Assembly (NCBI GenBank): GCA_021741945.1
Contig: JAIOWV010000029.1
Coordinates: forward strand, 1 to 13,125
DNA length: 13,125 nucleotides
Origin: Pontimonas sp.
GTDB taxonomy: Bacteria > Actinomycetota > Actinomycetes > Actinomycetales > Microbacteriaceae
Reading direction: 5' to 3'
A model generated the notes under the pieces. It was not told the DNA's origin and did no database searches. It saw only the letters and a list, made by a program, of their open reading frames with translations. Made by a program: the position numbers and the translations under genes. Positions 5,643 to 12,712 of this stretch are shown here, one piece after another (positions within the stretch are counted from its first letter, which is position 1; each line of letters begins with the position of its first letter).

Positions 5643-6140
5643 ATGAAGCCACTCACCCGCGATCAAATCGTTGGCAGCCTCGTGAACATGTCCGAGGCAG
5701 ACCTCCGGGTCATGAGCTTTCCAGGTCTGCACGAAACGCTCTGGGACGAGCGGGAGTTCTTAGGATGGCGCGATGCGCATCACCCCACAAAGGGCTACCT
5801 GGTGTTTTGGGTCGGCGATAGACCACGAGGACTCATGGTCAGGAGCGCCGAGAGTTCGATGCCGGCTGGACGCTCAGCGCTCTGCGCGCTCTGTCACACC
5901 CAGCAACCCGCTCCCCAAGTGAGTCTTTTCGTGGCGCCGAAGGCAGGCGAAGAAGGTGCACGAGGAAACACTGTCGGTACCTATCTCTGCGCTGATCTCT
6001 CCTGCTCGGCAATGATTCGCATGGTGGTGGATGTCCCGGGCGCTAAATCAGCAGAAGATGTGTTCGCAGCGAGAAGCGACAACATCCGCCAGCGTCTCGA
6101 GAACTTTTCGAGAAGGGTGATCGCAGAGAACGCCGCTTAG
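5643..6140 (+). CDS. FBP/FusB-type treble-clef zinc-finger protein
   Basis: This is a 165-residue protein resembling the FBP C-terminal domain family, whose best-known member FusB binds elongation factor G. The N-terminal helical part runs from about 1 to 75 and includes DLRVMSFPGLHETLWDEREF (20-39) and the strand GYLVFWVGD (51-59). The zinc site is C81-x2-C84 followed by C116-x4-C121, with a ribosome-facing type strand QVSLFVAPKAG between. The C-terminus is helical (NIRQRLENFSRRVI, 147-160). The ATG at 5643 has no ribosome binding site and is preceded by a TAGATT box, so translation may be leaderless. Its stop overlaps the stop of the convergent small membrane gene by four bases. Binding to EF-G or the ribosome is a family-based inference; most actinobacterial members are uncharacterised and not proven resistance factors. 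Confidence 0.85.
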   Translation: MKPLTRDQIVGSLVNMSEADLRVMSFPGLHETLWDEREFLGWRDAHHPTKGYLVFWVGDRPRGLMVRSAESSMPAGRSALCALCHTQQPAPQVSLFVAPKAGEEGARGNTVGTYLCADLSCSAMIRMVVDVPGAKSAEDVFAARSDNIRQRLENFSRRVIAENAA

Positions 6141-6310
6141 CGGCGACGGCCCATGATGAGCATCGGGATAGCGAAGGCAAAGGTCGCCGTCAGAATCCCG
6201 GCGGTGAAGAGCCAAGGCGCAAAGACCTCCGGGACCACAAACGCGTAGGTGAACATGGGGAAACTAGCCAGGAAGATAAGAGATGCTAGTACGACAACGA
6301 AAACGTTCAT
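6137..6310 (-). CDS. Small two-helix membrane protein, hypothetical
   Basis: This is a 57-residue integral membrane protein of unknown role. Two hydrophobic helices are visible, about 2-23 (NVFVVVLASLIFLASFPMFTYA) joined by a short PEVFAPW turn to about 34-53, and the chain ends in the basic GRRR, which should stay in the cytoplasm. I chose the ATG at 6308-6310 because GGAG lies six bases upstream; an in-frame TTG at 6331 has none. The start lies only 36 bases from the divergent hydrolase start, and the stop TAA overlaps the TAG of the FBP gene. I do not recognise a named family, but the clean ribosome binding site and hydrophobic pattern support a real gene. Confidence 0.7.
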   Translation of the reverse strand: MNVFVVVLASLIFLASFPMFTYAFVVPEVFAPWLFTAGILTATFAFAIPMLIMGRRR

Positions 6311-6346
6311 GATGTCTCCAGTATTCCACAACCGAAGGCAAACCCG

Positions 6347-7105
6347 ATGACCACACTCGATGCCAGGCGGCGCCTGATTATTCGACGTATTCGCATCACC
6401 GGGTGGACCGCAGTGGCCTCACTGTTGGTCACCGTGGTGAGCTTCCTCACCTGGTTCCACATCGTTTTTGCCGCCGAGCGCGATGCCACCCTCGAGGTAT
6501 TCCGCGATGACCGAGTGACGGTTGTTGAGGTTGATGGGTCGATTGTGATGGAGGCCACCGAGGGCGGGGGAACGACAGGCATCCTGTACTTCCCGGGAGC
6601 CCGCGTTGATCCCTACAGCTATCTCTATCCCCTCTCAGAGATAGCGGCCACCGGCGTGACCGTGGTGATCATGGATCCATTGCTGAACATGGCGTTGTTT
6701 GACACCAGAACCATCGAGGAACTCACCACCGCAGCCCCGGGAATCCGTGAGTGGGTTCTCTCGGGCCACTCCCTTGGCGGAGTGCGGGCCTGCATGTTGG
6801 CGTCCCATCCCGATGTCGCTGGACTCGTTCTGATGGGCAGCTACTGCGCCAACGACATTTCTTCCACGGCAATTCCTGTGCTTCAGGTCCTGGCCAGTGC
6901 CGATGGGCTGATTGACGCGGAAGCGCTGAATGGTTCCGCTTCCCTACTCCCACCATCAACACAGAAGATCACACTCGAGGGCGCGAACCACGCCTCGTTT
7001 GGAACTTACGGAGACCAGCCAGGCGATGGAGTCGCCACCCTGTCTCGCGCAGAAGTCCGCGAGCAGCTCACTGCACTATTCCAGACGCTTCTCCCCGGCG
7101 ATTAA
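6347..7105 (+). CDS. Membrane-anchored alpha/beta hydrolase
   Basis: This is a predicted serine hydrolase of 252 residues; the ester or amide substrate is unknown. A basic N-terminus (RRRLIIRRIR, 7-16) precedes one hydrophobic helix at about 19-42, which reads as a signal anchor placing the catalytic domain outside the membrane. The nucleophile elbow is GHSLGG at 140-145 with Ser142. The acid is probably Asp187 in ASADGLID (184-191) and the base His215 in EGANHASFGTYG (211-222), giving a complete triad. The pattern fits the Abhydrolase_5 type. The ATG at 6347 has GAAGG eight bases upstream. It is divergent from the small membrane gene with a 36-base gap, so its promoter probably lies within that gene. 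Its stop TAA overlaps the stop of gatB, which converges on it. Confidence 0.9.
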   Translation: MTTLDARRRLIIRRIRITGWTAVASLLVTVVSFLTWFHIVFAAERDATLEVFRDDRVTVVEVDGSIVMEATEGGGTTGILYFPGARVDPYSYLYPLSEIAATGVTVVIMDPLLNMALFDTRTIEELTTAAPGIREWVLSGHSLGGVRACMLASHPDVAGLVLMGSYCANDISSTAIPVLQVLASADGLIDAEALNGSASLLPPSTQKITLEGANHASFGTYGDQPGDGVATLSRAEVREQLTALFQTLLPGD

Positions 7106-8622
7106 CCGAGCGAGTTGGCTCGCTCGATCACAAGCTCACGCACTCGTGCGGCGTCGGCTTGGCCGCCCATTGCTTTCATGACCGCCCCGATCACCGCTCC
7201 GGCGGCCTGCACCTTGCCATCTCGAATCTTCTCCAAGACATCTGGCTGAGACAACAGGGCCTCATCGATTGCTGCTGTGAGGGCGCCGTCATCGGAGACG
7301 ACTTCCAGGCCCTTCGCGGCAACAATCTCCTCAGGGGTTCCCCCACCATCGACCATGTCGGCGAGGACGCCTCGCGCGAGCTTGTCCGTGAGACGCCCAT
7401 CATCAACAAGCGCTTGCAATGCTCGAATGTCCTCTGGGCCAGCGAGGCTTCCCGCGTCAACGCCGCGCTCGTTGGCAATCCGACTGAGCTCCCCCATCCA
7501 CCACTTGCGAGCGGCGGCAGGCTCAACGCCTGCGGCGATGGTGGCAGCAACTTCGCCAATGAGACCAGCGTTCACAATCGCCTGGAAATCGATGTCGCTA
7601 AAGCCCCACTCAGCCCTAAACCGACGACGCATCTCGACTGGTTGCTCGGGCAGTGCTGCGCGAAGCTCTTCAACAAGTTCCGAAGAAGCCTGGACGGGCA
7701 AAAGGTCTGGTTCCGGGAAATAGCGATAGTCATCGGCGTCGCTCTTGGGGCGACCCGGCGAGGTGACACCGGTGTCTTCATGCCAGTGCCTGGTCTCTTG
7801 GATGATGGTGCCGCCAGCGGCCAAAATGGCCGCCTGGCGCTGGATTTCATAAGTCACAGCGCGCTCGATTGAGCGCAGCGAGTTCACGTTCTTCGTCTCT
7901 GTGCGTGTGCCGTAGGCCTTCTGGCCTCGCGGGCGCAGCGAGACGTTCGCATCACAACGGAGGTTCCCACGCTCCATCCGGGCGTGGGAAATGCCAAGGT
8001 TTCGGACCATGTCGCGAATCGTCGAGACATAGGCGCGCCCCAGCTCACCCGCTTTGTGGTCCATACCCTCAATGGTTTTCGTGACAATCTCAACCAGCGG
8101 AACACCCGCGCGGTTGTAGTCAACGAGTGAGTACTCTGCGCCTTGAATGCGCCCTGTTGCCCCGCCCACGTGAGTCAGCTTGCCAGCGTCCTCTTCCATG
8201 TGGGCGCGCTCAATCGGGACCTCAACGAGCGTGCCGTCATCGAGCTCGACCGACACCGAACCCTCAAAAGCAATGGGTTCGTCGTATTGGCTGATCTGGT
8301 AGTTCTTGGCAAGGTCCGGATAGAAGTAGTTCTTCCGCGAGAAGCGGGACACCGGAGCAATCTGACAACCAAGCGCCAAGCCCAAGCTGATGCTGTATCG
8401 AATGGCGGTGCCGTTGACAACGGGCAGGCTTCCCGGAAGCCCCAAACACAGCGGGGTGATGAGTGTGTTGGGTTCGACCTGGGCGGCATCCAACGCCGCC
8501 GGATTCGGCGCGTTGGAGAACATCTTGGTCTCGGTGGAGAGCTCCACGTGGACCTCAAAACCAAGCACCGGTTCGAACAGCTCTAGAGCCTTGTCCAGAT
8601 CCATCAGCGCGTCTTTAGCCAT
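7102..8622 (-). CDS. gatB: Asp/Glu-tRNA amidotransferase subunit B
   Basis: This is the tRNA-binding kinase subunit of GatCAB, which activates the side chain of mischarged Glu-tRNAGln or Asp-tRNAAsn with ATP before amidation. It has 506 residues, slightly long but typical for actinobacteria. The N-terminal segment contains GFEVHVELSTETKMF (21-35), the cradle carries SRKNYFYPDLAKNYQISQYD (95-114), HMEEDAGKL (141-149), RGNLRCDANVSLRP (218-231), TETKNVNS (241-248) and DYRYFPEPD (298-306). The C-terminal YqeY-like tail runs from about 355 to 506. The cysteine pair that some GatB proteins carry after the TKMF segment is absent here (SNAP instead). The ATG at 8622 has GGAGG 11 bases upstream and starts three bases after the gatA stop. 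Its stop overlaps the convergent hydrolase stop, leaving no room for a terminator between them. Confidence 0.98.
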   Translation of the reverse strand: MAKDALMDLDKALELFEPVLGFEVHVELSTETKMFSNAPNPAALDAAQVEPNTLITPLCLGLPGSLPVVNGTAIRYSISLGLALGCQIAPVSRFSRKNYFYPDLAKNYQISQYDEPIAFEGSVSVELDDGTLVEVPIERAHMEEDAGKLTHVGGATGRIQGAEYSLVDYNRAGVPLVEIVTKTIEGMDHKAGELGRAYVSTIRDMVRNLGISHARMERGNLRCDANVSLRPRGQKAYGTRTETKNVNSLRSIERAVTYEIQRQAAILAAGGTIIQETRHWHEDTGVTSPGRPKSDADDYRYFPEPDLLPVQASSELVEELRAALPEQPVEMRRRFRAEWGFSDIDFQAIVNAGLIGEVAATIAAGVEPAAARKWWMGELSRIANERGVDAGSLAGPEDIRALQALVDDGRLTDKLARGVLADMVDGGGTPEEIVAAKGLEVVSDDGALTAAIDEALLSQPDVLEKIRDGKVQAAGAVIGAVMKAMGGQADAARVRELVIERANSLG

Positions 8623-8625
8623 GGC

Positions 8626-10131
8626 TTAGACCACCTCCGGAGCGTTCTCATAGACGAGCGACCCATCGCGGTCGCGGAAGAGCCTCTCGAGCGCGCTTCC
8701 CCAGCGATAGAGGCGGTGATCTTCATACGCCGGTGCCATCAGTTGAAGGCCGACTGGCAGGCCGTCCTCTGGAGCAAGACCCATCGGCAGCGACATCCCA
8801 GGAATTCCTGCCAGGTTGACGGGAATGGTGGTCAAGTCCCCCGCCCACATCGCCAGGGGATCATCGAGCTTGTCCCCCAGCGGGAACGCAGTGGTGGGTG
8901 CTGAGGGGGAAATGAGCAGGTCAACCTGGGCAAACGCCTTCGTGAAGTCCTGCTGAATGAGAGTTCGGACTTTCTGGGCACTGCCGTAGTAGGCGTCGTA
9001 GTAGCCAGCACTCAGGGCGTAGGTACCAAGAATGATGCGGCGTTTGACTTCATCTCCAAAGCCCTGGTCCCTGGTCGCTGACATGACGTCTTCCACAGTC
9101 GGGCTTCCCTCAGGCGTGACCCGCAACCCAAAGCGCACCGAGTCAAACTTGGCCAGGTTGCTCGAAGCCTCTGCAGGCAAAATCAGGTAGTAGGCGGCGA
9201 CCGCATACTCGAAGTGCGGAGCATCGATTTCGACCACTTCGGCGCCCTGGGCGCTCATCATCGCAACAGCTTCGTCGAAGCGTTGCTTCACACCGGCTTG
9301 AACACCCTCGGTTTGCAGCTGCTTGACCACGCCCACCCGCAGGCCTGAGAGATCAGCAAGGTTTGCCCCCTCGTCCGCCGCTGCGGTCATATTTGCCCAG
9401 GGCGTGGGAATACTCGTGGAATCGTGGGGATCGTGGCCCGAAATGACATCGTGCAGAAGAGCGGAATCGCGCACGGTGCGTGAGACGGGCCCAATTTGGT
9501 CCAAAGACGAGGCCAACGCAATCACGCCGTAACGGCTCACGCCACCATAGGTGGGCTTGACGCCAACAGTGCCGGTGAAAGCGGCCGGTTGGCGAATAGA
9601 ACCTCCGGTATCGCTACCAATGGCCAGTGGCGCCTGGAAGGCCGCCACCGCCGCCGCTGAACCTCCACCCGAGCCACCGGGCGCCCGGGTGACATCCCAC
9701 GGGTTCTTGGTGGGGTGATAGCCAGAATGCTCGGTCGAGGAGCCCATGGCGAACTCGTCCATGTTGGTTTTTCCGAGAAAAACAGTGTCAGCAGCCCTGA
9801 GTTTTGCAACCACAGTGGCGTCGTAGGGCGGTATCCAACCCTCCAAGATGCGTGACCCAGCGGTAGTGACCATGTCTGTTGTGCAGAGGACATCTTTGAT
9901 GGCGATCGGCACCCCGGCTAAGGCAGAAAGCTTCTCTCCAGCCGCACGCCTCTTATCGACCTCTGCTGCTTGGGCCAGAGCGCCATCTGAGCGCGCGAGG
10001 AAGGAACCGAGAATGCCATCGGTCGCATCGATGCGATCGATGTGTGCCTGGGTGGCCTCGACGCTGCTGATGTGGCCGGAGGCAAGTGCGGCAGCGAGTT
10101 CGCCAGCGCCCCAGCGCGTGATATCGCTCAC
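8626..10131 (-). CDS. gatA: Asp/Glu-tRNA amidotransferase subunit A
   Basis: This is the glutaminase/amidase subunit of GatCAB, which releases ammonia from glutamine or asparagine and channels it to GatB. It is a full-length amidase-signature enzyme of 501 residues. The catalytic Ser-cisSer-Lys triad is intact: Lys79 in VPIAIKD, cis-Ser154 in PGGSGGGS, and nucleophile Ser178 in GSDTGGSIRQP. These numbers equal those of the structurally studied S. aureus GatA. KTNMDEFAMG (121-130) and the glutamine-pocket region around VKPTYGGVSRYG (191-202) are also conserved. The start is a GTG at 10129-10131 within GTGA, overlapping the gatC stop by four bases, a classic coupling junction. The gene is followed after three bases by gatB. 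Confidence 0.98.
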   Translation of the reverse strand: MSDITRWGAGELAAALASGHISSVEATQAHIDRIDATDGILGSFLARSDGALAQAAEVDKRRAAGEKLSALAGVPIAIKDVLCTTDMVTTAGSRILEGWIPPYDATVVAKLRAADTVFLGKTNMDEFAMGSSTEHSGYHPTKNPWDVTRAPGGSGGGSAAAVAAFQAPLAIGSDTGGSIRQPAAFTGTVGVKPTYGGVSRYGVIALASSLDQIGPVSRTVRDSALLHDVISGHDPHDSTSIPTPWANMTAAADEGANLADLSGLRVGVVKQLQTEGVQAGVKQRFDEAVAMMSAQGAEVVEIDAPHFEYAVAAYYLILPAEASSNLAKFDSVRFGLRVTPEGSPTVEDVMSATRDQGFGDEVKRRIILGTYALSAGYYDAYYGSAQKVRTLIQQDFTKAFAQVDLLISPSAPTTAFPLGDKLDDPLAMWAGDLTTIPVNLAGIPGMSLPMGLAPEDGLPVGLQLMAPAYEDHRLYRWGSALERLFRDRDGSLVYENAPEVV

Positions 10132-10427
10132 GCTTCATCCCCAAGAATGGCGGTCACGCGAAAACGTGAACCGTCGTGGTCGGGGGCTCCAGCGAGCGCC
10201 TGCTCAGTGGTGAGGGTTTGGCCAACGACATCGTCGCGAAAAACATTTCCCAAAGGAATCGGGTGGGACGTCGGGACGACGTCATCGGAGGCCACCTTAG
10301 AGATCGCTTCGATCGAATCGACAATGGCGGAGAGTTCACCGGCCAAACGGGAGATTTCTCCCTCGCTGAGGGCGATGCGGGCCAGTTCAGCCAAATGGCG
10401 AACTGTCTCTGGTGTCATGTCTGACAT
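10128..10427 (-). CDS. gatC: Asp/Glu-tRNA amidotransferase subunit C
   Basis: This is the small subunit that wraps around the GatA-GatB interface and stabilises the complex, 99 residues, the usual size. It shows the family pattern VRHLAELARIALSEGEI (9-25), LSAIVDSIEAI (32-42), and the extended tail with the proline-rich VPTSHPIPLGNVFRDDVV (51-68) ending in GSRFRVTAIL. The ATG at 10425-10427 has a perfect AAGGAG four bases upstream; an internal ATG at 10418 is further from it and less likely. It begins 25 bases after ligA and overlaps gatA by four bases. Confidence 0.97.
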   Translation of the reverse strand: MSDMTPETVRHLAELARIALSEGEISRLAGELSAIVDSIEAISKVASDDVVPTSHPIPLGNVFRDDVVGQTLTTEQALAGAPDHDGSRFRVTAILGDEA

Positions 10428-10449
10428 GAATCTCCTTGGTCGACTCCCC

Positions 10450-10455
10450 AGTCTA
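10450..10455 (-). promoter_or_regulatory. Candidate -10 element for gatCAB
   Basis: TAGACT fits TANNNT, and its TAG is the ligA stop codon. Transcription would begin about 17 bases before the gatC start and would include the AAGGAG ribosome binding site. The following bases (GGGGAGT) closely resemble those after the ligA -10 box. No clear -35 is seen, so gatCAB could simply be read from ligA. Confidence 0.3.
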
Positions 10456-12672
10456 AAGCTCTAGAGCAGAAAGGCCTTGCCTGAGGAGTAGTTCAAACTT
10501 TTCGGCCTCCAGAATGGGAACCCCGAGCGCCTCGGCGCTGGTTCTCTTGCTTCCCGCGCCATCACCAGCGACGACCACTGTGGTCTTTTTGCTCACCGAC
10601 GATGACGGTTTGCCCCCCGCGGTGATGACTGCCTCTTCAGCGCCGTCTCGCGAATAGCCGGGAATGGACCCGGTGACCACCACAATCGCGCCCACCAAGG
10701 GCCCCTCGCTGGATGAGGCCGGTGCGGGCGCATCCGCAAAAGAAATTCCTGCCGCGCGCCACCGGTCGATAATCTCGCGGTGCCAGTCGACTCGAAGCCA
10801 CTCGACAATCGATTCCGCAATGGTCTCCCCCACGCCGTCCACCTGGGACAGTTCGTCCAGTGTCGCCTTGTCAATCGCGTCCAGGGAACCGAAGTGGGAT
10901 GCGAGCGAACGCGCTGCCACCGGACCGACATGACGGATGTTGAGGCTGACTAGAAACCGCCAGAGCGGCTGGGCTTTCGCCTTTTCCAGCTGCTCAATAA
11001 GTTCGAAGGCCGCCTTGGAGGGCACCCATTCCTCGTCACCCCCAAACACAGAAGAGTGCGGGTCATACGCGGGGTCACTTTTCTGTCTCTTGCGCCTAAA
11101 GGGCATCTGCCGAACTGGTTCGTGGGTCACGGGGTCGCGCTTGGGTTGACCAGTGTCAGGATCCCGGACGTCGACAACGATCGGGAAGAGCTCCTCCACC
11201 GTCAATTCAAACAACCGCGCTTCCGTGCGAAGCGGAGCGATGGCGGGCTCGAGGGGTTGAGTGAGCGCAAAAGCGCTCACTTCCCCCAGGCCCTCGATGT
11301 CGAGACCGCCTCTGCTGCCAATATGTTCGACCCGTCCTCGCACTTGAGCCGGGCAGTCATTGGCATTGGGGCAACGAAGGTCAATATCGCCCGCCTTGGC
11401 AGCAGCCAAGGGTGCCCCGCAGTCTGGACAGGCTGTGGGCATCACAAACTCTCGCTCGCTGCCATCACGGGCCTCAACGACAGGACCGAGGATCTCTGGG
11501 ATCACATCGCCGGCTTTTCGGATGACGACCGTGTCACCAATCAAGACCGCCTTGGCCTTCACCACGTCCTGGTTGTGGAGCGTGGCGCGCTCAACCTCGC
11601 TTCCCGCCACCCTCACCGGCTCGAGAACCGCGTACGGAGTAGCACGCCCGGTGCGACCGACACTGACCACGATGTCAAGAAGCTTTGTCGTGACCTGTTC
11701 TGGTGGGTACTTATAGGCAATTGCCCAGCGCGGCGCCCGAGAGGTAGCACCGAGTTCCTTTTGGAAGGCGAACTGGTCGACCTTCACCACTACGCCATCA
11801 ATCTCGTGCGCCACGCTGTGTCGATGGGCGGCGTAGTGCGAAATGAAGTCGTGAACCCCAGCGTGCGAGTCAACGACCGTGACCGCCGTGGAAACAGGCA
11901 TCCCCCAATTTTCCAGCAACTGATAGATCCCGCTCTGGGTTGCAACCGGCGGATCATCCCAGGCGCCAATGCCGTGAACAATCATGGAGAGGCCAGCGAG
12001 ACGCTCGTGCATAAGGCCAAGCTGGGCATCTTTCTTCCCCTCGCTCTTCTGCCGAAGCGTCCCGGATGCCGCGTTACGAGGATTGGCAAAAACCTTCTCG
12101 CCCGCGGCCGCCTGACGGGCGTTCAACGCCTCGAAAGCCTCAATCGGAAAAAAGACTTCACCACGAATCTCGACGAGATCCGGATGACCCGTCCCCTCCA
12201 GAACCCTAGGAATACCCGGCACCAAGAGCGCGTTGTCAGTCACATCTTCACCAGTCACGCCATCACCACGGGTCGCTGCGGAGACAAGCCTGCCCTGCTG
12301 GTAGCGAAGGTTCAGCGCAAGCCCATCAATCTTGAGCTCGCACAAGAACTGCGCCTGAGGGTGTGAGGCTGTAATTTTCGACACCCACAGCGCCATTTCG
12401 TCATCGTCGAAGACATTGTCAAGGCTAAACATCCGCTGCGCGTGCACAACAGGAGAGAAGAGCTCCCCCCGACCAAACCCCACCGCTTGGGTTGGGGAAT
12501 CTGCGCCCTGAAGCTCTGGATACTCCCGCTCAATGGCCTCAAGTTCTCGCATGAGCTCGTCATACTCAGCGTCTGAAACTAACAGCGAATCCCTGCGGTA
12601 GTAGGCTTCCTGAAGATCAAGAATCGCCGCAGTAAGCTCCTCTGCGCGGGACCTGGCTTGATCGAAATTCAC
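10453..12672 (-). CDS. ligA: NAD-dependent DNA ligase LigA
   Basis: This is the replicative ligase that seals 3'-OH/5'-phosphate nicks using NAD+. It has 739 residues, longer than the usual 670 or so. Domain Ia (about 1-65) has the NAD-binding YYRRDSLLVSDAEYDEL (24-40). The adenylation domain has Lys114 in the motif ELKIDG (112-117), EIRGEVF (168-174), DGVVVK (292-297) and AIAYKYPPE (317-325). The OB-fold follows with VGRTGRATPYAVL (338-350). The zinc finger has Cys415, Cys418, Cys434 and Cys440. The helix-hairpin-helix part has HVGPVAARSL (581-590) and VDGVGETIAESIV (611-623), and a BRCT domain spans about 657-735. A charged insertion at about 499-545 interrupts the first helix-hairpin-helix. 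The GTG start (12670-12672) directly abuts GGGGGA and follows a TAGACT box, so the message may be leaderless. Confidence 0.98.
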   Translation of the reverse strand: MNFDQARSRAEELTAAILDLQEAYYRRDSLLVSDAEYDELMRELEAIEREYPELQGADSPTQAVGFGRGELFSPVVHAQRMFSLDNVFDDDEMALWVSKITASHPQAQFLCELKIDGLALNLRYQQGRLVSAATRGDGVTGEDVTDNALLVPGIPRVLEGTGHPDLVEIRGEVFFPIEAFEALNARQAAAGEKVFANPRNAASGTLRQKSEGKKDAQLGLMHERLAGLSMIVHGIGAWDDPPVATQSGIYQLLENWGMPVSTAVTVVDSHAGVHDFISHYAAHRHSVAHEIDGVVVKVDQFAFQKELGATSRAPRWAIAYKYPPEQVTTKLLDIVVSVGRTGRATPYAVLEPVRVAGSEVERATLHNQDVVKAKAVLIGDTVVIRKAGDVIPEILGPVVEARDGSEREFVMPTACPDCGAPLAAAKAGDIDLRCPNANDCPAQVRGRVEHIGSRGGLDIEGLGEVSAFALTQPLEPAIAPLRTEARLFELTVEELFPIVVDVRDPDTGQPKRDPVTHEPVRQMPFRRKRQKSDPAYDPHSSVFGGDEEWVPSKAAFELIEQLEKAKAQPLWRFLVSLNIRHVGPVAARSLASHFGSLDAIDKATLDELSQVDGVGETIAESIVEWLRVDWHREIIDRWRAAGISFADAPAPASSSEGPLVGAIVVVTGSIPGYSRDGAEEAVITAGGKPSSSVSKKTTVVVAGDGAGSKRTSAEALGVPILEAEKFELLLRQGLSALEL

Positions 12673-12678
12673 TCCCCC

Positions 12679-12684
12679 AGTCTA
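12679..12684 (-). promoter_or_regulatory. Candidate -10 element for a leaderless ligA
   Basis: On the minus strand TAGACT is followed by GGGGGA and then the GTG start, a six-base gap. Transcription would start at or next to the start codon. The purine run touches the GTG and is too close to act as a normal ribosome binding site. The same spacing is seen before the FBP gene. The -35 region is not recognisable. Confidence 0.5.
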
Positions 12685-12712
12685 GGCAGGACCACCGAAG
12701 CGTGGGCGGGGA

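Noticed and set aside
6308..6331. TTG start of the small membrane protein seven codons further upstream
   Set aside because: It would swallow the GGAG site that is well placed for the ATG at 6310, and no site precedes the TTG.
7159..7872. A 237-codon plus-strand frame
   Set aside because: It lies antisense inside gatB and shows no domain character.
11056..12366. A 436-codon open frame on the plus strand
   Set aside because: It is fully antisense to ligA, whose domains and catalytic residues are unmistakable. The translation shows no family features, and long antisense frames are expected in high-GC genes.
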